Below, piece by piece: positions 61,244 to 64,000 of a DNA stretch of 64,000 nt. The first letter of the stretch is position 1; every line of letters starts with the position of its first letter. Below the pieces are notes generated by a model. The model ran no database searches. It saw only the letters and a list, made by a program, of their open reading frames with translations, and was not told the origin of the DNA. The stretch covers positions 24,599-88,598 of the forward strand of contig JAFYCM010000010.1 in NCBI GenBank assembly GCA_017539645.1, in the 5' to 3' direction. The DNA is from Bacteroidales bacterium (GTDB lineage Bacteria; Bacteroidota; Bacteroidia; Bacteroidales; Marinilabiliaceae). The translations under genes were made by a program, and so were the position numbers.

Positions 61244-61762
61244 CTATGTGATGGTAACTTGTGAGAGATGATGTCGAAACCAGCAGATGTTGCTGTAGTG
61301 CTGCCACGTGGGACAGTGCGGCTGTGTGTGTTTATATGGAGCAACCATGCGCGGCGAAGTTTGCAACGCACTGAGCGACAATTGTAAATATACGACAGCT
61401 AAAGCGTTGGCTTGCTGGCGATTGACGTGCAGTTTCGACATGCGCAATTTGAGCCGACTCAGATAGTGTGCGCGAGCAAGTCCGCGGGCTGTTTTGTAGC
61501 GCGACTGTTTTTGCTGGCGTTGAATCCAATATTGACGTTTTTGCGGATTGGCAAAGTCGGCAGCAACGAGTTGATTGGCTTTGGCAAAGAGCGACCAATT
61601 TTTCTCTTGTTGTTCGGTGCGCGGCTGCACTGGGCGAGGTTTGCGCTGAGTGAAGATTTTTCCGTGACGAGTGTTTATGGTGATGCCGCTATTGTCTCGC
61701 TGCATAAGACGGCGAGTGCGTTTGATGGCAGCCGATGTATAAGTTGATAGCAGTATACGCAT
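61244..61762 (-). CDS. conserved hypothetical protein
   Basis: A 172-residue basic protein. The N-terminal 115 residues (MRILLSTYTSAAIKRTRRLMQRDNSG..., then FAKANQLVAADFANPQKRQYWIQRQQKQSRYKTARGLARAHYLSRL) look like a family of short, Lys/Arg/Tyr-rich Bacteroidetes proteins that I recall but for which I know no function. The last 55 residues are of low protein-like quality and may be read-through in this copy. No signal or membrane segment is seen. It is isolated, between the thioredoxin-like gene and the AT-rich right end. Confidence 0.55.
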   Translation of the reverse strand: MRILLSTYTSAAIKRTRRLMQRDNSGITINTRHGKIFTQRKPRPVQPRTEQQEKNWSLFAKANQLVAADFANPQKRQYWIQRQQKQSRYKTARGLARAHYLSRLKLRMSKLHVNRQQANALAVVYLQLSLSALQTSPRMVAPYKHTQPHCPTWQHYSNICWFRHHLSQVTIT

Positions 61763-61803
61763 ATTACTCTGTCATTGGATTGTTATTGCAAACATACGAC
61801 AAA

Positions 61804-61868
61804 TTAGTTACGAATTATGAGTTATGAGTTACGAGTTTTGAATTACGAATTACGAGTTTTGAATTATA
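61804..61868. repeat. AT-rich degenerate TAATTCG-type spacer repeat
   Basis: Runs of gttacgaattatgagtt, gagttttgaattacg and similar. This belongs to the 421-bp gene-free stretch 61763-62183, which also holds a promoter and element B. Confidence 0.6.
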
Positions 61869-61875
61869 TATTGCT

Positions 61876-61907
61876 TTTGCCTATAGGCTCAAAATCAGAT
61901 AACTTTG
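61876..61907 (+). promoter_or_regulatory. Bacteroidetes-type promoter upstream of copy B
   Basis: TTTG (61876-61879) and TAACTTTG (61900-61907) are separated by exactly 20 nt, a full match to the Bacteroides promoter architecture. Transcription would run through element B into the SH3-domain gene, with a leader of about 270 nt. Confidence 0.65.
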
Positions 61908-61964
61908 TATCATACATATTTGAGTTGAATAAATACTAAACAGACAAATGCCAATCTCCCAACG

Positions 61965-62124
61965 CTCGGCGTAGCATCTCGCTACGTCGCATCAGATAGT
62001 AAGGCTCCAACCTTGCAAAAAATAAAGGAACAGCAAAAATGAAAGTGCAAAATGATATAGCAAATGTGCAAGGCAGGAGCCTGGCTTTTAGCTCGGATGT
62101 AGGCGCAGCATACGCCCAAACGGG
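61965..62124 (+). repeat. dispersed double-hairpin element, copy B
   Basis: Same element as copy A. The left outer hairpin is CGTAGC-ATCTC-GCTACG; inner cores lie near 62001-62016 and 62068-62085, each with one substitution relative to copy C. The right end is AAACGGG, where the G-run expands to 11. It lies in the leader of the SH3-domain gene, upstream of which is a full promoter. Confidence 0.8.
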
Positions 62125-62194
62125 GGGGGGGGCCGATTTTGATGTGTTAACTAAAGAATTGGATTTCAGAATAGAGTATTATCATGAAAAATAA
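62039..62194 (+). CDS. element-B leader ORF, 51 aa
   Basis: ATG 62039 in an A-rich context (cagcaaaaatg) opens MKVQNDIANVQGRSLAFSSD, then passes the poly-G tract and stops at TAA 62192-62194, overlapping the SH3-gene start (62184) by 11 nt. The same first 20 codons are kept in copies A and C. No known domain. The conserved start and the overlap suggest a translated leader, but it could equally be a by-product of conserved repeat DNA. Low confidence as a gene, recorded because its position is regular across copies. Confidence 0.35.
   Translation: MKVQNDIANVQGRSLAFSSDVGAAYAQTGGGADFDVLTKELDFRIEYYHEK
62122..62132 (+). repeat. 11-G homopolymer
   Basis: Eleven consecutive G residues at the right boundary of element B, where copies A and C have only GGG. 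It lies inside the leader ORF and 51 nt before the SH3-gene start. Such runs are prone to slippage. Confidence 0.8.
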
Positions 62195-63281
62195 CGTATT
62201 ACTATGCATTTGCCTTACGACATCGCTTTTTGCGCAAGCACAAAAAAAACAAGAAGTTATCGACTTCATTGAAAAATTGCCAACGATAGAATATGGTACT
62301 TTGCCTTATTGGCAAGGTGTGTATGAAAATACAAGTCGTTTCATACATGGATATGATTACCACGAGTATGATACCATAAATTATATTAACAACTATCTAA
62401 TGAAAATAGCATTATGTGATAGTAGTTATGTAATTAATAAAGGCAAGAAAGTTCAAGTCGAGATTGAAAATGTGGAATTTCTCGACAAATTCAATTTTGG
62501 ACAAGGTACATATGTGAAGAATCATGAATGTTTTAGTGCTGCATTCACACCGCCACTTTATGCATCTGCCAAGTCTATATACAAAGACAAATTCTACGTT
62601 GTATATTTTTGGCGCGCTTCTGCAACTGAGAGTATATATTATTATGCTTTAGTTTTTGATTTTTATGGCAATTTACTCTCGTATCAACATTTTGATTATT
62701 GGATGGTTAATCCGCCCGTTTTCCCGTTTTATTCACCAACCAATAAAATACGCAACACTGACTATGCAAAAACAGAGGTTGTATATCTTCCTAACAAATT
62801 GTTGTTGGCCATAGATGTAGATCGAATGTTAGGAGGTGGTTATTATGAGTTGTCATTTCTAAATAAAAATGGACACTACGAAATAATCAAATCGTGGAGT
62901 GAAATTGGCGAGGTGGAAGAGTCCCCCGTGAAAGGTGGCAAATATGTTAATTACGTAGGAGATAATTTCGAAGGCAATAGATTTATGATTCAAATTCCTT
63001 TTGTAGTTCACGATAAAGACGGCTATTCCAATATTCGTACGGAAGCCAATGGTAATGCCAAGATAGTTCGTACAATAAACGATGGCGATATGGTATGGGG
63101 CACGTATTTGGCAAATGGTTGGTGCAAGATTGCATTCACGGCAGACAGCAACGGAAAAATTGTTGAAGGTGGATATATTCATTCGTCAAGACTCGAAAAA
63201 ATTAGCGACCCGTATTATGATGGATTTATCAAACTGTCTTCAAAAGAAGAATGGGAGAAATCTATAAAACGCATCAGATAG
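62184..63281 (+). CDS. secreted SH3-domain protein
   Basis: A 365-residue exported protein with signal peptide MKNNVLLCICLTTSLFAQAQ (cleavage after AQA). The large middle part, rich in Tyr/Phe/Asn, has no recognised family. A bacterial SH3 domain lies near the C-terminus (about 275-345): YSNIRTEANGNAKIVRTINDGDMV, GWCKIAF, and GGYIHSSRL. Such domains bind peptides or glycans. The gene is distinctly AT-rich. Its last codons and stop (GCATCAGATAG) are part of the conserved left end of repeat element C, so the element supplies the stop codon. Confidence 0.75.
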   Translation: MKNNVLLCICLTTSLFAQAQKKQEVIDFIEKLPTIEYGTLPYWQGVYENTSRFIHGYDYHEYDTINYINNYLMKIALCDSSYVINKGKKVQVEIENVEFLDKFNFGQGTYVKNHECFSAAFTPPLYASAKSIYKDKFYVVYFWRASATESIYYYALVFDFYGNLLSYQHFDYWMVNPPVFPFYSPTNKIRNTDYAKTEVVYLPNKLLLAIDVDRMLGGGYYELSFLNKNGHYEIIKSWSEIGEVEESPVKGGKYVNYVGDNFEGNRFMIQIPFVVHDKDGYSNIRTEANGNAKIVRTINDGDMVWGTYLANGWCKIAFTADSNGKIVEGGYIHSSRLEKISDPYYDGFIKLSSKEEWEKSIKRIR

Positions 63282-63401
63282 TAAGGCTCCAGCCTTGCAA
63301 AAACAAAACAGAAAAAATGGAAGTGCAAAATGATATAGCAAATGTGCAAGGCAGGAGCCTTGCTTTTAGCTCGGACGTAGGCGCAGCCTACGGAAAACGG
63401 G
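63270..63401 (+). repeat. dispersed double-hairpin element, copy C
   Basis: Starts within the last codons of the SH3-domain gene (GCATCAGATAGTAAGG). Inner cores at 63283-63298 and 63346-63363 (GCAAGGCAGGAGCCTTGC, a perfect 7-bp hairpin), right outer hairpin CGTAGGC-GCA-GCCTACG, end AAACGGG. The left outer hairpin of copy B is missing. Copies B and C flank the SH3-domain gene in the same orientation. Confidence 0.8.
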
Positions 63402-63454
63402 AGTCTTTGCTAATAAAATGGACAAGACAATTGATTACTTTTTCGTACAAATAA
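63317..63454 (+). CDS. element-C leader ORF, 45 aa
   Basis: ATG 63317 in an A-rich context (cagaaaaaatg) opens MEVQNDIANVQGRSLAFSSD and ends at TAA 63452-63454, 9 nt before the next gene's ATG. It matches the leader ORFs in copies A and B through the element. No domain is recognised. Position suggests translational coupling to the membrane-protein gene; expression is unproven. Confidence 0.35.
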   Translation: MEVQNDIANVQGRSLAFSSDVGAAYGKRESLLIKWTRQLITFSYK

Positions 63455-63463
63455 ATAGACAAA

Positions 63464-64000
63464 ATGTCAAAAAAATCGAATAATGTAAATATTATTATTC
63501 ACGTAATAGGTTGTATACTATCCATATGTGGATGCTTTTATATTCATTCTAATATGAATGTGTTGTGTGTTATATGCTTTGGTGTTTTTGTATATATGTT
63601 GATAAAAACAATTAGTAATGCACCAACATCTCTCTTATTTATGCTTATACCATTGCTTTCGTTAGCATTCGTGTTGGCATATTTTGAAAAACAACAAACA
63701 CAAAAGGAAATAGATTGTTATGGAAGTGTAGTAACTATCGCAATTGTTGAAGATGTGTACAATTATAAAGGAATTCACAGAATAGTTTTTCATTATAAAA
63801 CCATATCTGATCTCACATTACATATGAGTTGTAGTTGCGAACAAGAAATAGTTAGTAATATGCGGATAAACGATACTATATTAATTGAGTATTCTAAGTT
63901 GTCACATGATAGGTTTTTTATTTATAACTATTTTCCTTCCAAAGAGGAAATTTCGAAATACAAAAATGGAGTTCCATACGAACCTAAGAAGAAACAGTAA
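63464..64000 (+). CDS. hypothetical membrane protein
   Basis: A 178-residue protein that ends exactly at the window edge (TAA 63998-64000). Three hydrophobic segments occupy residues about 10-28, 31-48 and 55-72, followed by a soluble domain of about 100 residues with VVTIAIVEDVYNYKGIHRIVFHYKT and NMRINDTILIEYSKLSHDRFFIYNYFPS, which looks like a small beta-rich fold. No family recognised. AT-rich like the SH3-domain gene before it. It follows leader ORF C by 9 nt, so it is probably transcribed with the SH3-domain gene from the 61876 promoter. Confidence 0.65.
   Translation: MSKKSNNVNIIIHVIGCILSICGCFYIHSNMNVLCVICFGVFVYMLIKTISNAPTSLLFMLIPLLSLAFVLAYFEKQQTQKEIDCYGSVVTIAIVEDVYNYKGIHRIVFHYKTISDLTLHMSCSCEQEIVSNMRINDTILIEYSKLSHDRFFIYNYFPSKEEISKYKNGVPYEPKKKQ

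Noticed and set aside
63251-63316. Start of the leader ORF in copy C at 63251
   Set aside because: That upstream extension overlaps the end of the SH3-domain gene; the ATG at 63317 matches the start conserved in copies A and B.
61965-63401. Integron cassette array with attC sites
   Set aside because: Copies B and C flank a gene in a cassette-like way, but no GTTRRRY/RYYYAAC core sites and no integrase are visible, and the elements lie in leaders rather than strictly 3' of genes.

Overview
The window looks like chromosome of a member of the order Bacteroidales, most likely a gut or oral commensal of the Muribaculaceae/Prevotellaceae type. The evidence is gene content (reverse-order rubrerythrin, BspA-type leucine-rich-repeat surface protein, fused SpmA/SpmB, argR-GNAT-argG-argC-argD gene order, FISUMP and DUF4465-like lipoproteins), A-rich start-codon contexts without Shine-Dalgarno sequences, and several matches to the Bacteroidetes promoter element TAnnTTTG. 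Genus is inference; no rRNA gene is present to settle it. I found no tRNA, rRNA, CRISPR array, prophage or insertion sequence with a transposase.

Layout. 1-1.5 kb: a truncated lipoprotein gene and a small membrane protein whose leader carries copy A of a dispersed hairpin element. 1.8-3.7 kb (minus): udk, a C_GCAxxG_C_C redox-type protein and a flippase-like membrane protein in one overlapping operon. 3.8-9.3 kb (plus): Dabb protein, small membrane protein, mutL, two rhomboid proteases (the second frameshifted), and an EEP-family phosphodiesterase. 9.4-19.2 kb: arginine and proline biosynthesis (argR, GNAT acyltransferase, argG, argC, argD, proC, proB, proA), broken between proB and proA by an AT-rich minus-strand insert (lipoprotein plus Rpn-type nuclease). 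19.2-22.9 kb: purU and the distal histidine genes hisH-A-F-IE, closed by an intrinsic terminator. 23.0-26.4 kb: HD hydrolase, an AAA ATPase/DUF234 gene bracketed by palindromes, and a lipoprotein. 26.5-33.3 kb: PaaK-like ligase, lysC, lysA, SpmAB, trmN6 and reverse rubrerythrin.

33.4-38.8 kb (minus): an envelope-flavoured operon (small membrane protein, GT39-like glycosyltransferase, methyltransferase-GT2 fusion, coaD, redox-dead thioredoxin-like protein). 38.8-39.7 kb has no gene but holds tandem repeats, REP-like palindromes and terminators. 39.7-42.1 kb: murI and a FAD dehydrogenase. 42.3-46.2 kb looks like accessory DNA: a RelE/ParE-type toxin-antitoxin pair between long direct repeats, then a BspA-like gene between 24-bp direct repeats. 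46.4-51.8 kb: rsmI, priA, pdxB, recO. 51.8-54.4 kb: a degenerate class V aminotransferase-like protein, a GH26 mannanase lipoprotein and birA. 54.5-61.8 kb (minus): GT2, suhB, mtaB, a Ca/Na antiporter, DUF4870, lpxH, a second thioredoxin-like lipoprotein lacking CxxC, and a conserved hypothetical. 61.8-64 kb: AT-rich accessory genes (SH3-domain secreted protein, membrane protein) in a unit carrying copies B and C of the hairpin element.

The most unusual feature is the dispersed element at about 1.4, 62.0 and 63.3 kb. It is about 130-160 bp, made of two inverted half-units that each carry small hairpins, and its A-rich centre encodes a conserved leader peptide starting M(K/E)VQ..DIANVQGRSLAF. 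In all three copies that reading frame runs into, overlaps, or stops within 10 nt of the next gene, and two copies lie directly downstream of a well-formed Bacteroidetes promoter. Copy B also carries an 11-G homopolymer.
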